Assembly: GCF_023746615.1 (NCBI RefSeq)
Contig: NZ_CP082275.1
Location: 2,604,001-2,668,000, forward strand
Length of the DNA stretch: 64,000 nt
Direction: 5' to 3'
Source of the DNA: Grimontia kaedaensis
GTDB taxonomy: Bacteria; Pseudomonadota; Gammaproteobacteria; Enterobacterales; Vibrionaceae
Shown in pieces: positions 40,990 to 50,979 of the stretch. Under the pieces are notes generated by a model. The model was not told the DNA's origin, ran no database searches, and saw only the letters and a list, made by a program, of their open reading frames with translations. How positions within the stretch are numbered: the first letter of the stretch is position 1; each line of letters starts with the position of its first letter. Made by a program: the position numbers and the translations under genes.

Positions 40990-43890
40990 ATGTTCTGGAA
41001 AAAGAGTACGCTGCAAATTCATATTGCCAGCATATTTTTCATCGTCGTTTCTTTGTTATCTGCCTTGCTGATCGTCCTCAGCTACCAGAACTCTAAATCG
41101 CTAAATGAACAATTAGCCAAAGAACGCATGTCCCAGAATGGTGAGCAGGTCAAACTCGCATTCCAGAAAAAAGTAGTTCCTGTTCTTGCTGCATTGGAGA
41201 CCCTTGCAGCATCGGATTACGGGCATGATGTTCATGCTTCCAACAATCCCAACTGGCTTGCTTCGGTCGATGCGATTATGAAAGTCACACCGGATGTGCT
41301 TTCTATTTATGTGGGTTACGAAGATGAGAGCTCTGCCTTTATCCGCTCTACTGTACCGGCATTTATGCGAGAACAGTTTTCGACACCAGACAATTCTCAC
41401 ATCATGGTCGACATCAACCTGAGTAATGGCGAACAAACACGAACCTTTTACGACAAAAATCTGGAGTACATTGGTGAAACGACAGACACCATCTCCTACA
41501 AGCCAACGACACGCCCTTGGTACAAAGACACCCCGCAGAATGGTGACGTGTTTATTACCGACCCCTATTTTTATCTCTTTATCAAACGCATGGGCATCAC
41601 GATCTCAAAGCGTATCCCTGCCAACGGTGGCGTGTTAGCCGCCGACATTACCCTATCTTCGATTAATGAATTCTTAAAATCTCTCCCTCAGTCGGAAGAA
41701 GCTAGAATCATGCTGTTCGACGAAAACAAGACTATTCTGGGCCAAACTGGGATTCTCCCTGAAGCTCCATTAAATACAACGCAAGACACCTACCTTGAAG
41801 CAGTACAACGTTCTCCTTTGGCTTCATTACTTGAGAGAGATAACTGGCAAGAGGCATCCCAAAACCTCAGGTTCGAAGGAAAAGCGTGGCGGTTAAGCCT
41901 AATAAATATAGATTTTGGAAGCGGCAAAGGGCTTTGGCTTGCTAAAGCCCTTCCTGAAAGCACTCTGATCGGCAGTGCGATAGAAGCAAGAAACAACCAA
42001 ATAACCATCAGTTTTATTATCCTTGGAGTTGGGATGCTTCTGATTATGTGGGCTTCAGCAAAAATCGCTACCCCACTAAAACTACTAAATAAAGCGACGC
42101 AGCAAATAAGAAATCTCGACTTTCATGGAGTGAAAACACCCGATTCCAACATCATCGAAGTCCGAGAGCTTTCAGATTCAATATGCATGATGTCCGAAAC
42201 CATCGGAGATTTTCTCGATACACTCCAAAGTGTCACAAATAACCCCAATTTCGAATCCCTGCTGACAGACATGGTCAGCCACTGCCACAAAACTGCTGGG
42301 GCTGATTATGTCCTCATGTGGGCGGCAGACATGGATGATAGAACCCAGCTTTCTCTCGCTGCACATCACCCAGAGGCGACCAAAGAAACCGACATGGATT
42401 TCAACCAACTGTTGTTCGATCTTCCACAAATGGCGAAAGCCTTGGATAACCATAGTTTCTTTACATTCACACCGCAGGAGCATCCGTCCGTCAGGGGACA
42501 TTTACCTGATGACCTTGTGAGGGCTTGGGTATTGCCGCTTCATAACCGTGAAGACGAGCGCGTAGGTTTTGTATTTATCGGCTTTAACCACACTATCTCC
42601 CCTGAGCAAGAAGAAAAACTTGGTTTTATTCAGGAGTTCCTTGGCTTTGCCTCGTTGATAAAGGAAAGCTGGGATCACATTACGGCACAAAAGATCCTGT
42701 TTAAATCCTTCGTCGAGATGTTCGCATCCGCGATTGACACCAAATCCCCTTATACCGGAGGACACTGTCAACGCGTGCCTGAGCTCACCTTTATGTTGGC
42801 TGAAGCAGTCAATGAAGATAAGGCTCATTTCCCAGACTTTACACTTGACGACAAATCCCGTGAAGCACTGTATTTTGCAGCGTGGTTGCATGATTGTGGC
42901 AAGGTAACAACGCCAGAATATGTCGTCGACAAAGCCACCAAACTCGAAACCATTTATAACCGAATACATGAAATTCGAATGCGTTTTGAGGTGCTAAAAC
43001 GTGACGCCGAGATTGAATGCTGGAAGCAGATTAGCGAAGGAACATCTGCTGAAGATGCAAAGGCAACGATGAATAAACAAAGAGAAGTGCTGGATAACGA
43101 ATTTGCTTTAATCGCAAAAACCAACATAGGTGGTGAGTTCCTGGATGAAGGCAGCGAAGAACAGCTCAAACAAATTGCCTCAAGAACCTGGACCCGCACG
43201 ATAGATGACACTCTGGGGCTATCTTGGGAGGAGGAAATACGCAGAAAGCGCCGGGGCGAGCAAAAGCTACCTTGCAAAGAAAATCTTCTGGACAATCGGC
43301 TAGACCACAAAATTTACTGGACCGAGCAGCAGCTCAAAAAGTTTGAGAACTGGCCATTTAATATCAAGGCACCTGAACATAAATTTGACTTGGGCGAACT
43401 CTATAATCTGGGCATTAAACGAGGCACACTCACTGAGGAAGAACGCTTCGCGATTAATGATCATATTATTCAAACTATTATCATGCTTCAAAAGTTGCCG
43501 TATCCAGAACACCTGAAAAGAGTGCCAGAAATAGCCGGTGGACATCATGAAAAATTGGATGGAAAGGGCTACCCGCTTGGATTGTCAGATACCAATCTTC
43601 CGGTGGACGCGAGAATTATGGCCATTGCAGACATTTTTGAAGCACTGACAGCCAGCGATAGGCCCTACAAGAAAGCGAAAAAACTGAGCGAGGCACTTAA
43701 AATTCTCGCTTTCATGGCGAAAGACAGACATGTTGATGCAAATTTGTTCAAAATATTCATGGAACAAAAAATTTACCTTAAATATGCGCAGGATTTCCTC
43801 CCTGAGAGCCAGTGGGACGAGGTAGATGAAGCCTCGCTATTGGAAATAGTCTTTCCAAAAAATCCGGTGCAAGAAGAGGCACGTCATTGA
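40990..43890 (+). CDS. Membrane HD-GYP phosphodiesterase with Cache, HAMP and GAF-like regions (copy 1)
   Basis: A 966-residue sensor protein. Membrane helix 1 (about 10-32) is followed by a Cache-type periplasmic domain (about 35-335; TTRPWYKDTPQNGDVFITDPY is a Cache hallmark). Helix 2 (about 337-357), a HAMP-like segment and a GAF-like region (about 425-560) follow. The output domain (about 570-950) has HDCGK at 634-638 and HHEKLDGKGYP, with GYP at 860-862, the c-di-GMP phosphodiesterase signature. HD and GYP are separated by about 226 residues against about 60-70 usually, because of a charged insertion. It is a tandem paralogue of the next gene. Confidence 0.9.
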   Translation: MFWKKSTLQIHIASIFFIVVSLLSALLIVLSYQNSKSLNEQLAKERMSQNGEQVKLAFQKKVVPVLAALETLAASDYGHDVHASNNPNWLASVDAIMKVTPDVLSIYVGYEDESSAFIRSTVPAFMREQFSTPDNSHIMVDINLSNGEQTRTFYDKNLEYIGETTDTISYKPTTRPWYKDTPQNGDVFITDPYFYLFIKRMGITISKRIPANGGVLAADITLSSINEFLKSLPQSEEARIMLFDENKTILGQTGILPEAPLNTTQDTYLEAVQRSPLASLLERDNWQEASQNLRFEGKAWRLSLINIDFGSGKGLWLAKALPESTLIGSAIEARNNQITISFIILGVGMLLIMWASAKIATPLKLLNKATQQIRNLDFHGVKTPDSNIIEVRELSDSICMMSETIGDFLDTLQSVTNNPNFESLLTDMVSHCHKTAGADYVLMWAADMDDRTQLSLAAHHPEATKETDMDFNQLLFDLPQMAKALDNHSFFTFTPQEHPSVRGHLPDDLVRAWVLPLHNREDERVGFVFIGFNHTISPEQEEKLGFIQEFLGFASLIKESWDHITAQKILFKSFVEMFASAIDTKSPYTGGHCQRVPELTFMLAEAVNEDKAHFPDFTLDDKSREALYFAAWLHDCGKVTTPEYVVDKATKLETIYNRIHEIRMRFEVLKRDAEIECWKQISEGTSAEDAKATMNKQREVLDNEFALIAKTNIGGEFLDEGSEEQLKQIASRTWTRTIDDTLGLSWEEEIRRKRRGEQKLPCKENLLDNRLDHKIYWTEQQLKKFENWPFNIKAPEHKFDLGELYNLGIKRGTLTEEERFAINDHIIQTIIMLQKLPYPEHLKRVPEIAGGHHEKLDGKGYPLGLSDTNLPVDARIMAIADIFEALTASDRPYKKAKKLSEALKILAFMAKDRHVDANLFKIFMEQKIYLKYAQDFLPESQWDEVDEASLLEIVFPKNPVQEEARH

Positions 43891-44156
43891 TATACCCAAA
43901 CAACCTGAAGATGCAGGATTCAGCGAGATTGACTGGTGTTGTGATCGTGGCGTTCCTTTGCCGGTGTAGTCACCTCCAACAACAAAGAACAACAAAGAAC
44001 ATAGCGTCGGCCAACTCGCCCAAAGGGAGGCCATAAATGCGCCCACTTCTTCGTTAAATCCCAAGGATATAGAACGACTATTCCTCTTGAAATTTGCCTC
44101 GAGTTGAACTCATTGGTGACCTCTGAATGCGAGCATCTTCAGGTCATTTGGGTTTG
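43891..44156. mobile_element. MITE-like element between the HD-GYP genes (266 bp)
   Basis: The left end TATACCCAAACAACCTGAAG and the right end CTTCAGGTCATTTGGGTTT are inverted copies with a few mismatches. The interior has no credible gene. The left end touches the HD-GYP copy 1 stop codon. A 49-bp derivative with the same ends lies at 4279-4327. It is probably a non-autonomous transposable element. Confidence 0.72.
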
Positions 44157-44295
44157 GACACTTTACGTTAGAGCAACTTATTTATTTGCGATAAATATTC
44201 GTGACTTAATTCAAAGGCTTCATCAAAAAAATTTGTAACCCATCCATGTCTGATAATCTTACTCGAGTGTCTCATAAATAAGATAATGGATTATC

Positions 44296-47193
44296 ATGGC
44301 AGGGCGCAGCTATACACTTCAAATACATATCGCAGGTATCTTTTTCATTGTTGTATCTCTGCTTTCAGTTCTTCTCATTGTACTGAGTTACCAGAACTCG
44401 AAAGAACTCAACCAACAACTTGCTGCAGAGCGCACATCGCAAAACGCAGAACGCATTAAACTTTCCTTTCAAAAACTGACATCACCCGTACTTACAGCCA
44501 TGGACGCGCTGGCAAACTCAGACTTCGGTCGTAGTCTCTATTCTTCTTATGATGATGACTGGTTATCGAGTATTAACGCCATTCTTGAGCGAAACCCCGA
44601 TGTGTTATCTGTCTATGTTGGATATCCCAATGAAAGTTCGGCCTTCATAAGGTCAACCAAGCTCGACTTTATGAAAGAGCAATTCTCCACTCCAGAAGAC
44701 AGTCACATCATGGTGGATATTAACAGCAAGGCAGGTCACCAGATCCGGACACATTACAACAAAAATCTAAAAAACATTCGAATCGACACCGACTTAATCA
44801 GCTATGAACCCACTCAACGGCCTTGGTACAAAGCTGCTCCTGAAGATGGCAGCATTCATGTCACTGACCCGTACTTTTATCTTTTCATACAACGCATGGG
44901 TATCACGCTCACTCGCAAGTTTGCAAAGGTTGACGGCGTTCTCGCGGTAGATATCACGCTCGATTCGCTGAACAAGTTTCTTTACTCGCTCGTTGATACC
45001 GAAGAAACCCAACTCATGCTTTTAGACGACCATAAAAGCGTTTTCGCCCACACTGGATTTCTCCCAGACACCTCTTCAGGCATTAACCAGCGGATGTACT
45101 TAGAAGCTATGTCTGCATCTCCATTTAACCACCTTTTTGTCACCAGTGATTGGCGCGAATCCAATGCAACCCTTCTTCACAACGGAGAAAATTGGTCGAT
45201 CAATCTGGTTAGGATAAGCTTTGGTGGTGAACGCGGACTTTGGCTGGCGAAAGCCGTACCGGAGCGCCTGATGATCCAAAGTGCCCTAGAAGCCAGAAAC
45301 AATCAGATCACCATCAGTATCTTTGGCCTAATGATTGGCACACTAATGGTAATTTGGGCTTCAAAGCGGATAGCTAATCCTCTAAAAGTACTGGTTCAAG
45401 AAACCGAGAAAATTCGACGACTCGATTTTTCAAATGTCTCAACGCCGACCTCCAAAATCGTGGAAGTCAGAGAGCTCTCCGAATCCGTTCATATGATGTC
45501 TCAAACCATACAAAACTTCCTGCAAACCCTGCATCGTGTTTCAAATAGTTCGAATTTCGATTCTTTGATGGCAGATATTGCACTTCACTGTCAGCAAACT
45601 TCCGGAGCCGAATACGTGATGCTTTGGACCAATTCTGCTGAAGACAGAGAAGCGCTAACACTAACTGCCCAATATCCTATTCCATCGGAAGGTAAGCAGG
45701 TTGATTTACAAAAGCTGTTGGCAGATTCACCACAAATTGAAAAGGCGTTACAGGGGCAACATTTCTTCAGTTTCAAACCATCATCGACAAATATAGAGCG
45801 CGGATTGCTCCCCGAATCGCTGAAACATGCTTGGCTTGTACCTTTGTACAACCGGGAAAATGATTGCGTGGGCTACGTGTTTATGGGCTTCGATTCTTGC
45901 CCAGGCGATGCTCAGGAAGAAAAGCTCCAGTTTATCCGCCAGTTCCTTGGCTTTGCTTCGCTCATCAAGGAAAACTGGGATCGTGTGGCCGCGCAGAAAC
46001 ATCTGTTCAAGTCATTCATTGAGATGATGGCATCAGCCATCGATACCAAATCTCCATATACTGGTGGTCACTGCCAGCGTGTTCCTGAACTCACTTTCAT
46101 GCTCGCTGAAGCGGCCAGTAAGGACAAAACACGCTTCCCAGACTTCACGTTAAATGAGCAATCACGCGAAGCGCTTTACTTTGCTGCTTGGTTACACGAT
46201 TGCGGCAAGGTCACCACACCGGAATATGTGGTCGATAAGGCTACAAAACTCGAGACAATTTATAACCGTATCCACGAAGTTCGCACCCGCTTTGAAGTGC
46301 TCAAGCGCGATGCCGAAATCACTTACTGGCAAAGACGTCTGGAAGGTAAAAACGAGGCTGAGCTTGACATCTGGTTAGCTAAAGAACATCAAGCGCTCGA
46401 CGAAGAGTTTGCCTTTGTCGCCAAGTGTAACGAAGGCGGTGAATTTATGGATGCCAGCAACATCGCCAAACTGGAGAAAATTGCAGAGCGCACCTGGATG
46501 CGTACCATTGACGATATTCAAGGCCTTTCGTGGGAAGAGGAAGCGAGGCGCACTGCTCGAGGAAGTTTCATGTTGCCTTGTAAAGAGCATGTGCTTTCCG
46601 ACACCCTCGATCAGAAAATCCCATGGTTGCCACAACAGCTCAGAACCTTTAAAGACTGGGAATTCAAGCTACCAGTGCCACAGCTTCAGTACAATCGCGG
46701 CGAACTCTATAACCTTTCCATTCAGCGCGGCACGCTGACGAATGAGGAACGCTTCATCATCAACGACCATATCATCCAAACCATCAACATGCTTCGGAAA
46801 CTACCTTATCCTAAGCACCTCGAGCGCGTACCGGAAATTGCAGGTGGTCACCACGAGAAACTCGATGGCAAAGGTTACCCTTACGGACTGGATGAAAACT
46901 CTCTGTCAGTTGATGCTCGAATTATGGCGGTCGCGGATATTTTCGAAGCCCTGACCGCTAGCGATCGCCCTTACAAGAAAGCTAAAAGTCTGAGTGAAGC
47001 ACTCAAAATTCTCGCTTTCATGGCGAAGGACAAACACATCGATGAGCAACTGTTCAGACTCTTCATCGAAGAGAAAGTCTACCTCCACTATGCTGAGCAG
47101 TTCCTGCCCAAAGAGCAGCATGATGATGTTAACGAAAAAGCCTTGATGGCTATCATCACACCTGAACCCGAGAAAGAGCCAGAGACGGCATAA
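44296..47193 (+). CDS. Membrane HD-GYP phosphodiesterase with Cache, HAMP and GAF-like regions (copy 2)
   Basis: A 965-residue paralogue of the upstream gene with the same architecture: YTLQIHIAGIFFIVVSLLS (helix 1), Cache region with TQRPWYKAAPEDGS, helix 2 near 340, a GAF-like region, and HDCGK plus HHEKLDGKGYP. The HD-GYP halves are most alike between copies. The Cache and GAF regions have diverged, which suggests different ligands feeding the same output. It has a similar inserted segment between HD and GYP. Each gene has its own upstream region, so they may be regulated separately. A terminator follows. Confidence 0.9.
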   Translation: MAGRSYTLQIHIAGIFFIVVSLLSVLLIVLSYQNSKELNQQLAAERTSQNAERIKLSFQKLTSPVLTAMDALANSDFGRSLYSSYDDDWLSSINAILERNPDVLSVYVGYPNESSAFIRSTKLDFMKEQFSTPEDSHIMVDINSKAGHQIRTHYNKNLKNIRIDTDLISYEPTQRPWYKAAPEDGSIHVTDPYFYLFIQRMGITLTRKFAKVDGVLAVDITLDSLNKFLYSLVDTEETQLMLLDDHKSVFAHTGFLPDTSSGINQRMYLEAMSASPFNHLFVTSDWRESNATLLHNGENWSINLVRISFGGERGLWLAKAVPERLMIQSALEARNNQITISIFGLMIGTLMVIWASKRIANPLKVLVQETEKIRRLDFSNVSTPTSKIVEVRELSESVHMMSQTIQNFLQTLHRVSNSSNFDSLMADIALHCQQTSGAEYVMLWTNSAEDREALTLTAQYPIPSEGKQVDLQKLLADSPQIEKALQGQHFFSFKPSSTNIERGLLPESLKHAWLVPLYNRENDCVGYVFMGFDSCPGDAQEEKLQFIRQFLGFASLIKENWDRVAAQKHLFKSFIEMMASAIDTKSPYTGGHCQRVPELTFMLAEAASKDKTRFPDFTLNEQSREALYFAAWLHDCGKVTTPEYVVDKATKLETIYNRIHEVRTRFEVLKRDAEITYWQRRLEGKNEAELDIWLAKEHQALDEEFAFVAKCNEGGEFMDASNIAKLEKIAERTWMRTIDDIQGLSWEEEARRTARGSFMLPCKEHVLSDTLDQKIPWLPQQLRTFKDWEFKLPVPQLQYNRGELYNLSIQRGTLTNEERFIINDHIIQTINMLRKLPYPKHLERVPEIAGGHHEKLDGKGYPYGLDENSLSVDARIMAVADIFEALTASDRPYKKAKSLSEALKILAFMAKDKHIDEQLFRLFIEEKVYLHYAEQFLPKEQHDDVNEKALMAIITPEPEKEPETA

Positions 47194-47195
47194 AT

Positions 47196-47229
47196 AAAAA
47201 AAGCCCCGCTGCAATGAGCGGGGCTTTTT
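47196..47229. terminator. Bidirectional terminator between HD-GYP copy 2 and motY
   Basis: Stem AAAGCCCCGCT (47200-47210) with AGCGGGGCTTT (47217-47227), A run on the left and T run on the right. Confidence 0.9.
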
Positions 47230-47255
47230 AATGTATTCCATCGAATCTTTTCTGG

Positions 47256-48134
47256 TTAGATAATCGTTCGACCCAGAGATATTACCACGCGACGGTTCTT
47301 GTTCCGGCCAATGGGACTTTCGTTTTCTGCAATTGGACGACGCTCGCCGTATGCTTCTACCTGAATTCTGTCTTTCGGCAGGCCCAAAGACATAAAATAC
47401 TCTTCGAGTTTTTCAGCGCGAACTTCAGACATTCTCTGGTTAGCCGCTTTCGCACCACGCCCATCGGTATACGTCGCCATCAATACTAAATCGATATCTG
47501 GGCTGTAACGAACAAACTCGGCAATTTGCGCCAATCTCGCCATAGACGCTTTGTTGAGCTCATCACCATTCTCATTGTAATGAAGCACTGTAAACGCGAT
47601 ATCTTCAAACGAGTATGGAAGTAAACCCGCCACACAACTACTGAATTCGTTGTAAGGCTGTTGGAATGCAACCGATGACAAAGCAATATCTACACGCTTG
47701 CCCCTACTTTGCCATTCCTTGAAGCTAAAGGTTGGGTATCGGCCATTCTCCAGCTCTGACAGCATACTCCAAGCAGTTTGCCCATCGACATAACCGTTGA
47801 ACTGCTTGTAGAAACGTAGGCGATCGATATACTCTGCAGGCTCACCTGCAAACCAAACCGGAGGCATTGAGATTAAGGAGACATTTTGCGTTTCACCCAT
47901 CGGACGACGCATCTCCAACTCAAAATCCAGATTGATTTTCTTGCTGGCACGGGAAGTGAATGTCGCCATGCCATAGTTCGGGATCATGTGCTCAATACGG
48001 CACTCGATCGGTGTGTCCACCGCCACCTTCCAAACAGACTCCGTCGGCTTCGCTCCGTAATACTTACTCGCTGACACCGAGAGCGGTGCGAGGCTTGCAG
48101 CAATACATAATGTCAACAGCGAGGCTTTCTTCAT
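47256..48134 (-). CDS. motY: Sodium-type flagellar motor protein MotY
   Basis: A 292-residue periplasmic protein that forms the T ring of the Vibrio Na+-driven polar flagellar motor with MotX. The signal peptide is about residues 1-22. The N-terminal domain contains SRASKKINLDFELEMRRPMGET, nearly identical to V. alginolyticus MotY. The C-terminal OmpA-like peptidoglycan-binding domain (about 175-290) has YTDGRGAKAANQRMSEVRAEKLEEY and GRNKNRRVVI. It is convergent with HD-GYP copy 2 and divergent from rnt. Apart from the upstream chemoreceptors no other flagellar gene is in the window. Confidence 0.96.
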   Translation of the reverse strand: MKKASLLTLCIAASLAPLSVSASKYYGAKPTESVWKVAVDTPIECRIEHMIPNYGMATFTSRASKKINLDFELEMRRPMGETQNVSLISMPPVWFAGEPAEYIDRLRFYKQFNGYVDGQTAWSMLSELENGRYPTFSFKEWQSRGKRVDIALSSVAFQQPYNEFSSCVAGLLPYSFEDIAFTVLHYNENGDELNKASMARLAQIAEFVRYSPDIDLVLMATYTDGRGAKAANQRMSEVRAEKLEEYFMSLGLPKDRIQVEAYGERRPIAENESPIGRNKNRRVVISLGRTII

Positions 48135-48298
48135 ACTCTGGCATGTCCTGTGACTAAGTGAAATGGTATTGCTTACCTTATCGGAAGGCAGGCGCTTATC
48201 TTTAGCCCTATTTTAATCGCTCTCGCCAAAACTAGAAAATGAAAATCCAGCCAGCTTCTGACATAATGCACGCCTCATTTTCACAAGTTATCCGAAGC

Positions 48299-48970
48299 AT
48301 GACCCAAGAAACCAACCTAAATACGCTTAAAGCAAGATTTCGTGGCTATTTTCCTGTTGTTATCGATGTTGAAACCGCAGGGTTTAATGCCCAAACAGAC
48401 GCCCTGTTGGAAATCTGTGCTGTCACATTAAAAATGGACGAAGACGGTTGGCTCTCTCCCGATAAAACGATTCACTTTCATGTTTCACCGTTCGAAGGCG
48501 CAAATCTTGTAAAAGAAGCACTCGAATTCAACGGTATTAAAGATCCTTTCAGCCCCCTGCGTGGCGCGGTAGAAGAGGAGCATGCGTTGAAAGATATCTT
48601 CAAACTGATCCGCAAAGAACAGAAAGCGGCAGGTTGTCAGCGCTCCATCATGGTCGCGCACAATGCAACCTTCGACCACAGCTTCGTGATGGCGGCGTCC
48701 GGGCGCAGTCACCTCAAGCGTAATCCATTCCATCCGTTTGCAACTTTCGACACTGCAGCACTGAGTGGATTGGCCTTTGGACAAACTGTACTGGCAAAAG
48801 CCTGCCAAACCGCCGGTATCCCTTTCGATAACCGTGAAGCACACTCTGCCCTCTACGATACAGAGCGCACTGCCGAACTATTCTGTGAGATTGTTAACAA
48901 ATGGAAAAAATTGGGTGGCTGGCCAATTTTCTTAGCGGAAGAAAAATCCGAACAGAGCACTGGCGAATAA
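48299..48970 (+). CDS. rnt: Ribonuclease T
   Basis: A 223-residue DEDDh 3'-5' exoribonuclease that trims tRNA and other stable RNA 3' ends. The ATG at 48299 gives MTQETNLNTLKARFRGYFPVVIDVETAG, with the DxE of motif I. AHNATFDHSF is motif II and EAHSALYDTERT contains the motif III His and Asp. Two upstream in-frame ATGs are less consistent with E. coli length. The divergent neighbour is motY. Confidence 0.96.
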   Translation: MTQETNLNTLKARFRGYFPVVIDVETAGFNAQTDALLEICAVTLKMDEDGWLSPDKTIHFHVSPFEGANLVKEALEFNGIKDPFSPLRGAVEEEHALKDIFKLIRKEQKAAGCQRSIMVAHNATFDHSFVMAASGRSHLKRNPFHPFATFDTAALSGLAFGQTVLAKACQTAGIPFDNREAHSALYDTERTAELFCEIVNKWKKLGGWPIFLAEEKSEQSTGE

Positions 48971-48992
48971 GCACCCAATAGCGAACATTAGA

Positions 48993-49038
48993 AACGGCGT
49001 AGTGGTATAAATTTAAAGGCATTCCGCCGTTTTTTTTA
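48993..49038 (+). terminator. Possible terminator after rnt
   Basis: AACGGCG (48993-48999) can pair with CGCCGTT (49025-49031), which continues as a run of T residues. The 25-base loop makes it weaker than the other terminators. Confidence 0.45.
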
Positions 49039-49259
49039 CCAATCAAATCAAGTGTTTTAAACAAAAGTCTGAAATTACTCTCAACAAGCATAATTTTAGG
49101 GTCTAGATCTCGCGCAAACTATTGATAACAAAACTACAACATTTGGCAATTTGCTACTTATACTGTCTTAGAACGATTCGACACCTGCGCCGAACATAAT
49201 CGAGTGCTCAACGTCGAAGACGAAAACAATAAAAGGCAGTGACAGAGAGGCAATACAAA

Positions 49260-50534
49260 ATGAAACGTTTTACTCAACGTACCCTAATCTCCACAGCCAT
49301 TGCGCTGGCCACATTCCAGGCCCACGGCGCTGGCTTCCAAATCAGTGAACATTCCGCCAGCGGTTTAGGTCGCGCATTTGCCGGTGAAGCAGCAATCGCA
49401 GATAATGCCGCGGTCGCTGCCCGTAACCCGGCAGCAATGACAATGTTCGATTCCGCACAGGTTTCGGGTGGTCTTTCGTTCATCCAACCGGATGTGGACG
49501 CAACACTGAAAAGCAGCAATTTAGGTGGAGCCGAAACATACTCGGATGTTGCACCGGACGCATTAGTGCCTTATGCACACTATGTAAGACCACTGAATGA
49601 CAGGATGGCTTTAGGTGTTTCAGCTTTTTCTAATTTTGGGCTAGCTACTGAATATCCATCCGATGCTTCAGCGGGGCCTGCAGCAGGCAAAAGCGAGTTA
49701 GCCACTGTAGATTTCAACGTGAATTTCGCTTATGAGGTAAATGAACAACTTAGTTTGGGTCTTGGCTTAAACGCTGTTTATGCTGACGCCTCGTTGGTTC
49801 GAAATGCAGGTAACCTTAGCCCCTTCATACCCGGTACAACAGCAACTACAGAGATAGCACATCTTGAAGGTGATGGCTGGGGATATGGCTGGAATGTTGG
49901 TGCATTGTGGCAGTTTGACGAGAACAATCGTCTGGGTGTTGGCTATCGTTCGCAAGTCGACATAACGCTGGACGGGGACTATCGCGGTACTTCGAATACA
50001 ACAAGCCTAGTCTCTGGACAAACTGTTCCTGGCGAAGTTGAACTCAACCTTCCGGACATTTTTGAGTTCTCTGGCTATCACAAAGTCGCACCAAAATGGG
50101 CAGTTTCATACAGCGTAATGAGAATTGGTTGGAGGAGTTTCGAAGAGCTCAAAGCTACTGGTTCGTCTTGTACCAGCTCGGATGGTGTAGGAGTGTGTTT
50201 CCTCAATGAAGAAAATTGGGAAGACAGCTGGCGCTATTCTATTGGTGCAACCTACTTCCTGAATCCAACTTGGACGCTTAGAGCAGGTTTCGCTTATGAT
50301 GAAAGCCCTGTACCAGAAGAGTACCGCACTTTAAGTATCCCTGACACTGATCGCAACTGGTATACAATAGGCGCAACATACACTGCAAGCGAAGCCTTTA
50401 CTATCGATGCCGGCTTCGCTTATTTGAACGGCGATACAGTTGAAGGAACAGAATCTAAGAGTGTAGCTACTTATAACTTTGAAGCAGGCGGCGACGCTTA
50501 CATCTTCGCATTGGGTGCAAACTACTCCTTCTAA
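49260..50534 (+). CDS. fadL: FadL-family outer-membrane protein (copy 1)
   Basis: A 424-residue beta-barrel transporter for long-chain fatty acids and other hydrophobic compounds. The signal peptide ends after QAHG-A. The mature start GAGFQISEHSASGLGRAFAGEAAIADNAA forms the hatch with the NPA motif (ARNPAAMTMF). It ends in Phe (LGANYSF), the outer-membrane targeting signal. GAGAGG before ATG 49260 fixes the start over an upstream GTG. It has its own terminator and so is separate from the second copy, although the two proteins are clearly paralogous. Confidence 0.9.
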   Translation: MKRFTQRTLISTAIALATFQAHGAGFQISEHSASGLGRAFAGEAAIADNAAVAARNPAAMTMFDSAQVSGGLSFIQPDVDATLKSSNLGGAETYSDVAPDALVPYAHYVRPLNDRMALGVSAFSNFGLATEYPSDASAGPAAGKSELATVDFNVNFAYEVNEQLSLGLGLNAVYADASLVRNAGNLSPFIPGTTATTEIAHLEGDGWGYGWNVGALWQFDENNRLGVGYRSQVDITLDGDYRGTSNTTSLVSGQTVPGEVELNLPDIFEFSGYHKVAPKWAVSYSVMRIGWRSFEELKATGSSCTSSDGVGVCFLNEENWEDSWRYSIGATYFLNPTWTLRAGFAYDESPVPEEYRTLSIPDTDRNWYTIGATYTASEAFTIDAGFAYLNGDTVEGTESKSVATYNFEAGGDAYIFALGANYSF

Positions 50535-50555
50535 GCAACTGTTTCACAAAAGAGA

Positions 50556-50586
50556 AAAAGCCGATTCTTTGCAATCGGCTTTTTTG
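50556..50586 (+). terminator. Intrinsic terminator after fadL copy 1
   Basis: Stem AAGCCGATT (50558-50566) with AATCGGCTT (50573-50581), then six T residues. Confidence 0.88.
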
Positions 50587-50979
50587 TTTCTTATCACAAA
50601 AGTGAAATTCCACAGTAACAGGCGTGACTTGATTCTCTTCAGTTTTCCGCTCAAATTCAAACGCATGGTCAAATTCTAGCCATATTGTGTCTATTCATTA
50701 ATGAGTTAATACAGGCACTTCAGAAAATGAAAATCCAAATTAGTGTATTTACTTAAAACGAGAGTTTTAAAACTAGGCATAAAATACCGATAATTCAGAC
50801 ACTCACGAAATATTTAACACCTATTTAACATCACTGCATGTCATGACATATTAAGCATCGTAAAGATCCGACCAGTAGTCATAATAAATTGCTATAGGCT
50901 GCAACGTTTTTCCAACTTATTGAAATAATTGGAATTCGGTTAAATATTGACCAACTACTCAATTTGGACGAGAGGCTGT
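50587..50979. other. Intergenic region between fadL copies
   Basis: About 390 AT-rich bases with no gene. It should contain the promoter of the fadL copy 2-volA operon. I see no clear FadR-type operator. Confidence 0.4.
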
